A stretch of 48,965 nt of DNA from Lachnospiraceae bacterium. GTDB lineage: Bacteria; Bacillota; Clostridia; Lachnospirales; Lachnospiraceae. Below, piece after piece: positions 34,039 to 41,284 of the stretch. Location: assembly GCA_900765975.1 (NCBI GenBank), contig CAAFTS010000022.1, positions 1-48,965 of the forward strand. The letters run 5' to 3'. The notes beneath the pieces were generated by a model. The model was not told the DNA's origin, searched no databases, and saw nothing but the letters and a program-made list of their open reading frames with translations. The position numbers were made by a program, and so were the translations under genes. Position 1 is the first letter of the stretch. Every line of letters starts with the position of its first letter.

Positions 34039-34105
34039 CTTTTTAATTCTTTTCCTTTCCTTTTATCAATTAAACAATCCCAAAAGAAAATCCTTACGCC
34101 TTATC

Positions 34106-34906
34106 TTACCAAAAATATAAATTTTCTAAAATTTTATCAAATTCTTCTTTTCCTAATTGTCCTTTCAACTCATAACACCCCCCTTGATATTCAAATTTAG
34201 CAATTCGAGATACCTCCTTTTGTTTCGGTTTTTGTACTTCTTCTACTTGAATTTGCACATTATTTACTTTTAAACTATATTCTCCTATTTTTTTATCTTC
34301 ATCTTTTTCTATCCATGAAGAATCCTCATTACTTGCATAAAACGTATACATAATATATTTTTTTTCATACTCAAAAAATAATCTGGCTAATTTTAATTTT
34401 TCATCAATTTCATACTTTTTCAATACCATTAATTCAGGCTTATATCGAAACTCAACCGGAGTGATTCCCAACTTCTCTTTTATTTCCTGATACACAAAGA
34501 CTTCATCTATATCCTCTGTCTTTTGTTTATCCATATCTTCCACATTAATTACTTTTGCTGAACCTCCATCTCCCACAAATACATCCAGCAGCTCTTTCCA
34601 ATAGGACTTACTTCCTACACTTGTCATCCCCGCTCCCAATACAAGTACAAAAACTGCTGCCAGTATAAAAAAACAACGTATCTTTTTCTTCTTATGGTAG
34701 ACCACTTTCTTTTCCGGCAGTTTTAAAATCTCTTCTTCCTCTGTCTTCTCTTTTTCATATTCTTTGATTTTAGACAAAATGGCAGCATCCAACGCTTCTG
34801 TCACTTGTATCTGTTCCAGTTCCGGATGTTCCGCGATTTCTTTTTCAATCTTTTGTACATCTCGTTCAATTTCTTCTTGTAAGGATAGTTTTCTTGAATT
34901 TGCCAT
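34106..34906 (-). CDS. Single-pass membrane protein, anti-sigma-like (DUF4367-like C-terminus)
   Basis: A 266-residue protein with about 75 charged cytosolic residues (two coiled-coil-like helices, EEIERDVQKIEKEIAEHPEL), one membrane segment (about 76-96) and a 170-residue external part. The last 100 residues (ELMVLKKYEIDEKL, YIMYTFYASNEDSSW, KGQLGKEEFDKILENLYFW) resemble the DUF4367-type domain found on regulators paired with ECF sigma factors. Topology and the presence of an ECF gene (36165-36722) on the same strand suggest an anti-sigma role. The two are separated by murG on the opposite strand, so the pairing is inferred. Confidence 0.65.
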   Translation of the reverse strand: MANSRKLSLQEEIERDVQKIEKEIAEHPELEQIQVTEALDAAILSKIKEYEKEKTEEEEILKLPEKKVVYHKKKKIRCFFILAAVFVLVLGAGMTSVGSKSYWKELLDVFVGDGGSAKVINVEDMDKQKTEDIDEVFVYQEIKEKLGITPVEFRYKPELMVLKKYEIDEKLKLARLFFEYEKKYIMYTFYASNEDSSWIEKDEDKKIGEYSLKVNNVQIQVEEVQKPKQKEVSRIAKFEYQGGCYELKGQLGKEEFDKILENLYFW

Positions 34907-35045
34907 ATTTTTGCCTCTTTATTTTGACGGATAGTTTTATCTTGACTTTTCTTTAAATAAGGTTAATATGAATTTATGGTGTAACTTAATAGTATTCTAT
35001 AGTTACTCTGTTGCAGAATTATTTTCAATTTGGAGGTTTTTATAT

Positions 35046-36113
35046 ATGAAACGAATTATACTCACCGGCGGTGGAACTGCCGGCCATGTCACTCCGAATA
35101 TCGCCCTTCTTCCGAAATTACAGGAAATGGGATTTGATATCCATTATATTGGTTCCTACAACGGCATTGAAAAGGAGTTGATTGAACCATTTGGAATCCC
35201 GTATCATGGAATTTCTTCCGGTAAACTCCGTCGTTATTTTAGTTTACAGAACTTCACCGATCCTTTTCGCGTCTTGAAAGGAATGGGAGAAGCGCGTAAA
35301 TTAATCCGCGATTTAAAACCAGATGTTATTTTCTCTAAAGGTGGCTTTGTATCTGTTCCGGTTGTTCTTGCCGGTAAAAAATGTAAAGTACCGGTTATCA
35401 TTCATGAATCTGACATGACACCGGGACTTGCCAATAAGATTGCAATTCCTTCTGCAACAAAGGTTTGCTGCAATTTTCCGGAAACACTAGAATATCTTCC
35501 AAAAGAAAAAGCTGTATTATCCGGTTCTCCTATTCGGCAGGAACTTCTGTCCGGCAATAAAATTGCAGCCATGGATCTCTGTGGATTCTCAGCTGATAAA
35601 CCAATCATTCTGGTTATCGGTGGAAGTCTTGGATCTGTTGCTGTCAATAATGCCGTCCGTGCCGCTCTCCCAGAGCTTTTGAAATCCTTCCAGATTGTAC
35701 ATCTCTGTGGAAAGGGCAAAGTTGACGAATCTTTAAACAACACAACAGGTTACAGACAATTTGAATATATCAAAGAAGAACTCCGTGATATCTTTGCTAT
35801 GACAGATATCGTAATCTCCCGCGCAGGTGCAAATGCAATCTGCGAACTGCTTGCACTTCGGAAACCGAATCTTCTCATTCCGCTTTCTGCCAATGCCAGC
35901 CGCGGTGATCAGATTCTAAATGCACGTTCCTTTGAACGACAGGGCTTCAGCCTTGTTCTGGAGGAAGAAGAAGTAACAAAAGACACACTTTTGGAGGCAG
36001 TACAAAATCTTTATGACAATCGAAATACTTTCATAGATGCTATGCGTAATTCCGGACAGCAGGATTCCATCAACACAATCCTCAATCTAGTCTGCGAATT
36101 AACAAACAATTAA
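35046..36113 (+). CDS. murG: UDP-GlcNAc--lipid I GlcNAc transferase MurG
   Basis: This transfers N-acetylglucosamine to lipid I to make lipid II, at the inner face of the membrane. The protein is 355 residues from ATG 35046, preceded by GGAGG at 9 bp; an in-frame ATG at 34968 lacks such a site. Motifs are LTGGGTAGHVTPNIAL (residues 6-21), SKGGFVSVPVV, HESDMTPGLANK, ILVIGGSLGSVAVN and SRAGANAICELLALRKP, then LSANASRGDQILNA for the nucleotide-sugar end. Finding it alone on the plus strand, away from a division/cell-wall cluster, is unusual and may mean it is a second copy. A bidirectional terminator follows. Confidence 0.93.
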   Translation: MKRIILTGGGTAGHVTPNIALLPKLQEMGFDIHYIGSYNGIEKELIEPFGIPYHGISSGKLRRYFSLQNFTDPFRVLKGMGEARKLIRDLKPDVIFSKGGFVSVPVVLAGKKCKVPVIIHESDMTPGLANKIAIPSATKVCCNFPETLEYLPKEKAVLSGSPIRQELLSGNKIAAMDLCGFSADKPIILVIGGSLGSVAVNNAVRAALPELLKSFQIVHLCGKGKVDESLNNTTGYRQFEYIKEELRDIFAMTDIVISRAGANAICELLALRKPNLLIPLSANASRGDQILNARSFERQGFSLVLEEEEVTKDTLLEAVQNLYDNRNTFIDAMRNSGQQDSINTILNLVCELTNN

Positions 36114-36128
36114 ATCATTACGATTATT

Positions 36129-36168
36129 TAAAAAGACAGGTGTCGAAACCGACAACTGTCTTTTTTAT
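36129..36168. terminator. Bidirectional terminator between murG and ECF sigma gene
   Basis: AAAAGACAG (36131-36139) pairs with CTGTCTTTT (36156-36164), with an inner TGTCG/CGACA stem around AAAC. T-runs on both strands suit the two convergent genes; the ECF stop codon falls at its edge. Confidence 0.88.
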
Positions 36169-36722
36169 TGCCGATTCAGCTCTTTATACTCAACTCCATA
36201 ATTCTTTTTAATCCAACATCTTGCTCTGTAAAGCATTACATAAAATGCATCTTCACTCATATTCATTTTCCTGGCAGCCTCAACTTGCGAATACTCTGCT
36301 ACACCAACCAGCATAATCGCCTCATACCATCTTGGATTTTTCTCCATCAAATGCTGTAATATCCGCTCATTTAATTCAGAGCGTTCCCTCTCCGTCAGTT
36401 CTTCCAGATATTCTGTCTCCACACTTTCCCGGTATACGTCTGCTTTTTCCTCTCCGGAATCTTTAGCGCCCTCTTCCAGAACCAGAAGTTCTCTTGCTGC
36501 CTTCTTCAAATAATTCAATGCCAGATGTTTTGCCACAGTACATAACCAAGCCTTTGCATTTGTCAGTTTCTTTTCTGACGTATTTTTATACAGTCTTAGA
36601 AATGTTTCCTGTGTAATGTCTTCCGCCACTTCATAATTGTTCGAATACAAATATGCAACCTTCAGAACAAGATTTTTATACCTCTCGTATATCTCATTAA
36701 AATCATGATTCTCAGTTAACAT
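36165..36722 (-). CDS. ECF-type RNA polymerase sigma factor
   Basis: A 185-residue sigma factor with region 2 (EIYERYKNLVLKVAYLYS, VAEDITQETFLRLYK, KAWLCTVAKHLALNYLKK) and region 4 (MEKNPRWYEAIMLVGVAEYSQ, then EAARKMNMSEDAFYVMLYRAR). The start at 36722 follows CGGAGACAAA. It lies 14 bp after the HIT gene, so both are in one transcript. No anti-sigma gene directly follows; the nearest candidate on the same strand is the membrane protein at 34106-34906, beyond murG. Regulon unknown. Confidence 0.93.
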   Translation of the reverse strand: MLTENHDFNEIYERYKNLVLKVAYLYSNNYEVAEDITQETFLRLYKNTSEKKLTNAKAWLCTVAKHLALNYLKKAARELLVLEEGAKDSGEEKADVYRESVETEYLEELTERERSELNERILQHLMEKNPRWYEAIMLVGVAEYSQVEAARKMNMSEDAFYVMLYRARCWIKKNYGVEYKELNRQ

Positions 36723-36736
36723 TTTGTCTCCGATGG

Positions 36737-37144
36737 CTATTTCAATTTATTCAGAATCTCTTCCTTATCCGCATCACTCAGTGTTCCCATTTTCCATCCA
36801 AGTCCGACCTGATCGCCTTCGTAACGTGGAATCAAATGCATATGAAAATGAAATACCGTCTGTCCTGCTACTTCCTCATTATTCTGTACAATATTATAAC
36901 CATCACATCCAAGCACATCTTTCATCTTATTGATCATTTTCTTTGCCAGTACCATTGCCTTTGCAGCAAGTTCATCATCCAGATCAAACAGATTGCGATA
37001 ATGCTCCTTCGGCAAAATCAAAGCGTGCCCTTTGGAAGCTGGTCCCAAATCTAAAATCACTCGAAAATCTTCATCTTCATAGAGTGTCGCTGATGGAATC
37101 TCTCCTGCTGCAATTTTACAAAAAATACAATTTTCATCTTTCAT
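36737..37144 (-). CDS. HIT-family nucleotide hydrolase/transferase
   Basis: A 135-residue protein of the histidine-triad family, acting on nucleoside phosphoramidates or AMP conjugates. The zinc-type N-terminal motif is CIFCKIAAGEIPS (C5, C8), the middle has ALILPKEHYRNLFDL, and the catalytic triad is in VFHFHMHLIPR (HxHxH). The C-terminus (WKMGTLSDADKEEILNKL) is typical of Hit/HinT proteins. The ATG at 37144 follows GAGAAGGAGAAAATTAAAA. It is the first gene of a pair with the ECF sigma factor. A housekeeping role is likely. Confidence 0.95.
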   Translation of the reverse strand: MKDENCIFCKIAAGEIPSATLYEDEDFRVILDLGPASKGHALILPKEHYRNLFDLDDELAAKAMVLAKKMINKMKDVLGCDGYNIVQNNEEVAGQTVFHFHMHLIPRYEGDQVGLGWKMGTLSDADKEEILNKLK

Positions 37145-37286
37145 TTTTAATTTTCTCCTTCTCTTTCGTATTCGTATTGCTCCTGTACCCTGTTAATTTC
37201 TAATTACACCATCATTACCTGTAGTTAGTATATCCCATTTTCTGGAAAAAGAGAATACCAAATGATTCGATAAAAAAAACCTGAAA

Positions 37287-37295
37287 TTGTCGAAA
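37287..37295 (+). promoter_or_regulatory. Spo0A-box-like site upstream of the soluble histidine kinase
   Basis: TTGTCGAAA matches the core of the 0A box (TGNCGAA). It lies 71 bp before the kinase start, with ATATATTTTATTGAATAC between them as a possible -10 region. Binding is not shown. Confidence 0.5.
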
Positions 37296-37365
37296 GATGT
37301 CATATATATTTTATTGAATACACAGTTTTATCATGATAGACTACATCTTGAAAGAGGTGAAAATC

Positions 37366-38097
37366 ATGCTGTACAATATCGATGTCAACAAAATGAATCA
37401 ATTAATGGAAGAAAATCCAACCGCAAAACAAATCATCAGTCAATTACTGGAAAACCATCATACAACCGTCTCTACAATTGCTCATGAGATTCGAAATCCA
37501 CTAACACTGGTTTCTTCTGCTCTTCAGGTTATGCAGATTCAGCATCCGGAAGTCCACTCCTTTGCTCATTGGGATCAGACTGTCGAAGATGTTGAGTTTA
37601 TGCGTCAACTTTTAGAAGAACTGTCCACATTTAACAACGGAAATGTCTTACACTATTCTGTATTCTCAATGGAACAGTTTTTGAAAAATATTGCCGTTTC
37701 GTTTGCTATTTCCTTGGATGAAAAGAATGAGGCTGTTAAATTTACTTCTTCAATTCCATCTACTCTGGGTAATTTTACCGGTGATAAAATCAAGCTCGAA
37801 GAAGTTCTCCTCAATCTTTTAAAGAATGCGCATGATGCTATCGGAGAGGAAGGTAGAATCCAGCTACTGGCCTCTCGCCAAAAAAACAAATTGACCATTG
37901 CTATATCCGATAATGGTTGTGGAATTCCGGAAGAACATCTGGAGTCCATCTTTGAACCATTTAAAACCTACAAACCTGGCGGAACAGGTCTGGGACTTTC
38001 CCTGGCCAAAAGGATTATTGAGGCACATAACGGAACACTTACTGTATCTTCTACGGAAGGTCTTGGAAGCGTCTTTTCCATCGACCTCCCAATATAA
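37366..38097 (+). CDS. Soluble sensor histidine kinase (sporulation-kinase-like)
   Basis: A 243-residue cytosolic kinase from ATG 37366, which has AGAGGTGA at the right distance; an in-frame ATG at 37333 lacks it. It has no membrane segment. A short helical N-terminus (about 30 residues) precedes HisKA with the phospho-acceptor in IAHEIRNPLTLVSSAL. The HATPase follows, with the N-box LNLLKNAHDAIG, DNGCGIP and GGTGLGLSLAKRII. HEIRNPLT and the missing partner regulator resemble Spo0A-phosphorylating orphan kinases, and a 0A-like box lies in the promoter region. The stop region overlaps the convergent rhomboid gene by 47 bp. Confidence 0.9.
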   Translation: MLYNIDVNKMNQLMEENPTAKQIISQLLENHHTTVSTIAHEIRNPLTLVSSALQVMQIQHPEVHSFAHWDQTVEDVEFMRQLLEELSTFNNGNVLHYSVFSMEQFLKNIAVSFAISLDEKNEAVKFTSSIPSTLGNFTGDKIKLEEVLLNLLKNAHDAIGEEGRIQLLASRQKNKLTIAISDNGCGIPEEHLESIFEPFKTYKPGGTGLGLSLAKRIIEAHNGTLTVSSTEGLGSVFSIDLPI

Positions 38098-38656
38098 ACT
38101 GCAGGCCAAACCCACAAATCAGACCGCCTATATGTGCTGCATTGTCAATACCACTTCCAGTCAGGCCAAAATAAAGACTTAATGCCGCCATAAAAATCAA
38201 GCCCCGCTTATTCAACCTTCCTACATATCCGCGATTCTGTATTGCGGCACAAACTAGCGCTCCCATAATTCCAAATACTGCACCTGAGGCACCTGCTGAT
38301 ACGACAGCAGTTTCCTCATGCAGATTCCATAACAATGAGCATACATTACCACCAATTCCGCTCAACATATAGATAAGCAGGAATCGAAGTTTCCCTATTT
38401 CAATCTCCAGATTCAATCCCATAGCGCCCAACATGACCATATTGTTCATGAGATGTTCTATGCCAAAATGCAAAAACATACTAGTGAGCAATCGATAGTA
38501 TTCATGCCTTTCCACAATATATGGTTCATACATTGCACCATGTTCCAGAATAAACAACGTATCCTCTGTTTTTCCAAACAGCATCAATATTACAAATACA
38601 ATCGCATTGATACTAATTAATCCAATCGTTACAACCGCCTTCTGTTTTTGTCTCAA
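38051..38656 (-). CDS. Rhomboid-family intramembrane serine protease
   Basis: A membrane protease of about 201 residues with six membrane segments. The oxyanion-side HLMNNMVMLGAMG (HxxxN), the nucleophile serine in SAGASGAVFGIMG (GxSG) and the catalytic histidine in NAAHIGGLICGF are all present, so it should be active. Start: TTG at 38656 is preceded by AAAGAGGG at 5-6 bp; another in-frame TTG at 38680 has no proper site. It is the last gene of the Tad operon, 41 bp after the DUF6382 gene, so a pilin or other Tad protein may be its substrate (inference). Its 3' end overlaps the kinase gene for 47 bp in convergent orientation. Confidence 0.9.
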   Translation of the reverse strand: MRQKQKAVVTIGLISINAIVFVILMLFGKTEDTLFILEHGAMYEPYIVERHEYYRLLTSMFLHFGIEHLMNNMVMLGAMGLNLEIEIGKLRFLLIYMLSGIGGNVCSLLWNLHEETAVVSAGASGAVFGIMGALVCAAIQNRGYVGRLNKRGLIFMAALSLYFGLTGSGIDNAAHIGGLICGFGLQFILGGRWKRRFQDLP

Positions 38657-38697
38657 AATATCCCTCTTTCCACTGTCCAAGCTCTTTTTTGGCTTTA

Positions 38698-39477
38698 TTA
38701 TAGAGCAGTGTTCTTCTCTTGTCCATCGGTTTCTAAGATTAGATCATCCCATTTCCCCCAATGCTTACCTGGAAAATGTTTCATAGCTTTTCGCCAGACA
38801 GAACGATAATTTCCGGTTTCCCGAACGGGAACTGCTGCTGAATGCACTTCCTCTTCTTCTATTAAACTAAACACATTTCCATAGATTTCTTGTGTACCGT
38901 TCGCTGTTTCAGATTCCCTGCTTCGTATCTGCTGATACTCCTCAAATTCTTTCATAATTACAGACAAGTTATAATGTTCCTGTAAGGTAGCCTTATGTAA
39001 TTCATAAGCTAAAAAAATCCCTTCTTCTTCACTGTAATCCAGTGTTTTCACAAAATACTCTGTCAACTCGTGAAAGGAATTTCCCAATGTCCCGGAATAG
39101 CCGGGAAGATAACAAAATTGCCAACGCTCTTTCTCTAAAAAAATATATTCCGGCAAAAGCAGCAAACAATCCGGATTCAACATATGAAGCCTTAGTTTTT
39201 CAACTGTCTCTAACAAATCTTTTACTAATACTTCCATTGCTTGTTTTCGCAACGGTATCTGTTCATACAATGTTTTCATTGCCGTCATGCCACTGACTTC
39301 ATATGTATATCTGGAAATTCCCTCCACTTCACACCCATGAAATTCCAAAATACCCGGGATCTGATTATGTTTTAACATTGGAATCTGATAATCATCCTGA
39401 TATTTTTCGGATAAATAGAGCCTCAATGTCGTCTGATTGAGATTCATTTCAACTTCCGCTTTCATAATATTTTCCAC
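38698..39477 (-). CDS. DUF6382-type cytosolic protein in the Tad cluster (no FHA domain)
   Basis: A 259-residue soluble protein that I match to DUF6382, a family found with Tad pilus genes in Lachnospiraceae. Readable features are the ISRYTYEVSGMTAMKTLYEQ segment, LLLLPEYIFLEKERWQFCYLPGY in the middle (in two pieces), and a variable acidic tail ending in a basic stretch (WRKAMKHFPGKHWGKW). Many relatives add a C-terminal FHA domain; here it is absent. The start is GTG at 39477 after GAGGGGGAATATAA. It sits between tadE and the rhomboid gene. Function unknown; a link to phospho-signalling in pilus control is inference. Confidence 0.6.
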   Translation of the reverse strand: MENIMKAEVEMNLNQTTLRLYLSEKYQDDYQIPMLKHNQIPGILEFHGCEVEGISRYTYEVSGMTAMKTLYEQIPLRKQAMEVLVKDLLETVEKLRLHMLNPDCLLLLPEYIFLEKERWQFCYLPGYSGTLGNSFHELTEYFVKTLDYSEEEGIFLAYELHKATLQEHYNLSVIMKEFEEYQQIRSRESETANGTQEIYGNVFSLIEEEEVHSAAVPVRETGNYRSVWRKAMKHFPGKHWGKWDDLILETDGQEKNTAL

Positions 39478-39493
39478 TTATATTCCCCCTCAT

Positions 39494-39913
39494 TCATTCT
39501 TCTGTTATGCCATTTATAATCTTTTTATCCCGAATGATTCTCTCTGGATGCAGAAGCGGAGCACTTTGTTCCACTTCTAGTTCCATCTTTTTCCAGACAG
39601 CTTTTGCTGTTACTGTAACCTTTGTGTTTGTAATCTCGCATACTGCCATAGCTTCCGGAAATAAAACCAACTTTCCATGAATTCGCTGCCGATATACCTC
39701 TGTCAAGTCAGCCTCGCCTCTCTGATCCGGTTTTCGTTCCAGCTGTGCCCCGATTACTGCTGTTTCTGCTGCTGTCCCTATTAAAATATTTTTATCATGA
39801 TAATAAAATATTGTATGAAACAATAAACTCAATATTACCAGAATAATAGGAAGCAGAAAGGACATTTCCACTGTAATAACAGCAGCCACCTGTTTCATTA
39901 TTTTTCGTTTCAT
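39494..39913 (-). CDS. TadE-like minor pseudopilin
   Basis: A 139-residue protein with a type-IV-prepilin-like N-terminus (MKRKIMKQVAAVITVEMSF) whose hydrophobic helix (LLPIILVILSLLFHTIFY) carries the conserved glutamate (E16). The rest is beta-rich (KVTVTAKAVWKKMELEVEQ). It is typical of TadE family pseudopilins, which are processed by the dedicated prepilin peptidase encoded just upstream (2-bp gap). It is part of the Tad operon. It is shorter than the fused TadE-like protein at 40369-41178, so the operon has two TadE-type proteins and one TadG-like protein. Confidence 0.85.
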   Translation of the reverse strand: MKRKIMKQVAAVITVEMSFLLPIILVILSLLFHTIFYYHDKNILIGTAAETAVIGAQLERKPDQRGEADLTEVYRQRIHGKLVLFPEAMAVCEITNTKVTVTAKAVWKKMELEVEQSAPLLHPERIIRDKKIINGITEE

Positions 39914-39914
39914 T

Positions 39915-40367
39915 TCAAAATCCTCCGGTTAACAATATCAAGATATAGCTGCATGCCAGAAAAGGAACAAATGGAAGAACGGATTTTCTATGAAACTTCT
40001 GTTTTATAAGTACAAACATCGCTGTCATCGCAGCCAATATAAATGTCAGCACTAGCATGCTTAGTAAATTCCAAAATCCCAGATAGATTCCCAGAACACC
40101 GATTACCATACTGTCACCATATCCAAATGCCTCTTCTGTCACTTTACTTACCGCAAGAAACACAAGTCCAACCGCCCCTCCTGTCACAACCAGCAAAAAC
40201 GGAAGTTCTTTGTATATCAGCTGGAATCCACAACCGAAAACCATTCCTATAACTATCAAACCAAGAGGTATCTTTTTCGTCTTCCAATCCAAAATTGCCA
40301 ACACTCCGAGATATAACGCACATCCCCATTGACTGATTTCATATAACTGCATTGTATTCATCATCAC
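39915..40367 (-). CDS. Prepilin peptidase, A24 (TadV/CpaA) type
   Basis: A 150-residue membrane aspartyl protease that cuts the leader of Flp and TadE-type prepilins. The two catalytic aspartates are D27 (ILDWKTKKIP) and D85 in the GxGD signature (GYGDS). There are about five membrane segments. It is the minimal TadV form without a methylase domain. The start at 40367 offers three consecutive ATGs (MMMNTM); I use the first, which is 2 bp after the preceding stop. It lies between two TadE-like genes of the operon. Confidence 0.9.
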   Translation of the reverse strand: MMMNTMQLYEISQWGCALYLGVLAILDWKTKKIPLGLIVIGMVFGCGFQLIYKELPFLLVVTGGAVGLVFLAVSKVTEEAFGYGDSMVIGVLGIYLGFWNLLSMLVLTFILAAMTAMFVLIKQKFHRKSVLPFVPFLACSYILILLTGGF

Positions 40368-40368
40368 T

Positions 40369-41178
40369 CTATCGTCCTCCGCACCGGCTGCATGCTCCCA
40401 TTCCGGTACACTCCCCTTTCTTTACGGAATAAATTGTTCGTTTTAATCCATTGCAATTCAACGAACTGTGATACTTATCTCCATAATCTGTAATATAAAC
40501 ACCTCCAACTACAGGTCCATATATACAAGATTCGCACGCATGATATTTTCCTCCATCCTGATTTCTCAGATGTTCCAATCCGGAATATGGGACAAACCTA
40601 ACGGTCAATTGCAAATAACTGCATTGGTAATCCATATGATATACCAGACCATTCTCTGTCACATATACAATTTGGTCATCATCACTTTCAATTCCCTTTT
40701 TTTCATATCCGTTCCATGCTTTTACTATCATCTCTTCTTTTCGCAGTACCCCTGCGTGTGCAAATCCCGGAAATGGCAGCCTAAGCCGATATTCAATTTC
40801 CACATGAAGTTCCCCGCCTTCCTCTTCATACCGGGATTTCCAGCATCGAATACCGGAACTGCCACCCACAACGATACTTCGCTCCAGCCGCTCCGCCCCA
40901 ATCAGATTGACCAAATCTGCTTTTAATTTGATCGGATTCAATACCTGCACAACCGCCAGCTCTTCTGCTGCAATCTTTGCAGCTCCCTGCATCGCAGAAA
41001 ATATGGAAAGCTGAATTGCCTGTATTTCCAATAAATAAATCAGACAAAGTACCGCAAATAAAAACCATGGAATCGCAAGCGCCGCTTCTATCGTTACACT
41101 GCCTTGTATTCTCGTTTTTGAGTCCGTTGCAGATGCCCTTTCCTGAATGATATATGGGTGTTTGTAAAATTGTGTCAT
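40369..41178 (-). CDS. TadE-like pseudopilin fused to two YHxxxC/CxxC modules
   Basis: A 269-residue protein. Residues 1-30 are a basic leader (ERASATDSKTRIQGSVTIEAA), then a pilin-like helix (about 28-52, with E31). The middle is beta-rich. The end has two tandem modules: 171-219 (VYVTENGLVYH, C186, then C215 and C218) and 227-266 (VYITDYGDKYH, C242, then C263 and C266). Each has YH-x4-C and a final CxxC, like the small cysteine-rich, probably zinc-binding modules found at the ends of secreted nucleases. The function may be metal binding or stabilisation at the pilus tip; that is inference. The ATG follows AAAGGAAAACTGCG. Its codons 13-21 form one arm of a perfect inverted repeat. Confidence 0.8.
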   Translation of the reverse strand: MTQFYKHPYIIQERASATDSKTRIQGSVTIEAALAIPWFLFAVLCLIYLLEIQAIQLSIFSAMQGAAKIAAEELAVVQVLNPIKLKADLVNLIGAERLERSIVVGGSSGIRCWKSRYEEEGGELHVEIEYRLRLPFPGFAHAGVLRKEEMIVKAWNGYEKKGIESDDDQIVYVTENGLVYHMDYQCSYLQLTVRFVPYSGLEHLRNQDGGKYHACESCIYGPVVGGVYITDYGDKYHSSLNCNGLKRTIYSVKKGECTGMGACSRCGGR

Positions 41179-41284
41179 CGCAGTTTTCCTTTCTTCGTAT
41201 TGTCGCTCAAATATAATGTGGATATTCTGCCTGTAGGGATTTCAGACAGCTTCAGAGAGAAAGGGCATCTGCAACGGACTCAAA
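41117..41284. repeat. Perfect 26-bp inverted repeat flanking the start of the TadE-fusion gene
   Basis: The arms at 41117-41142 and 41259-41284 are exact reverse complements. One arm codes for residues 13-21 of the TadE-fusion protein, the other covers the stop codon of the DUF5702 gene. The 116 bp between hold the ribosome site and ATG of the TadE-fusion gene. Flipping this segment would leave the DUF5702 stop intact and give the TadE-fusion frame no ATG, GTG or TTG start (the frame opens after a TAA). Confidence 0.85.
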
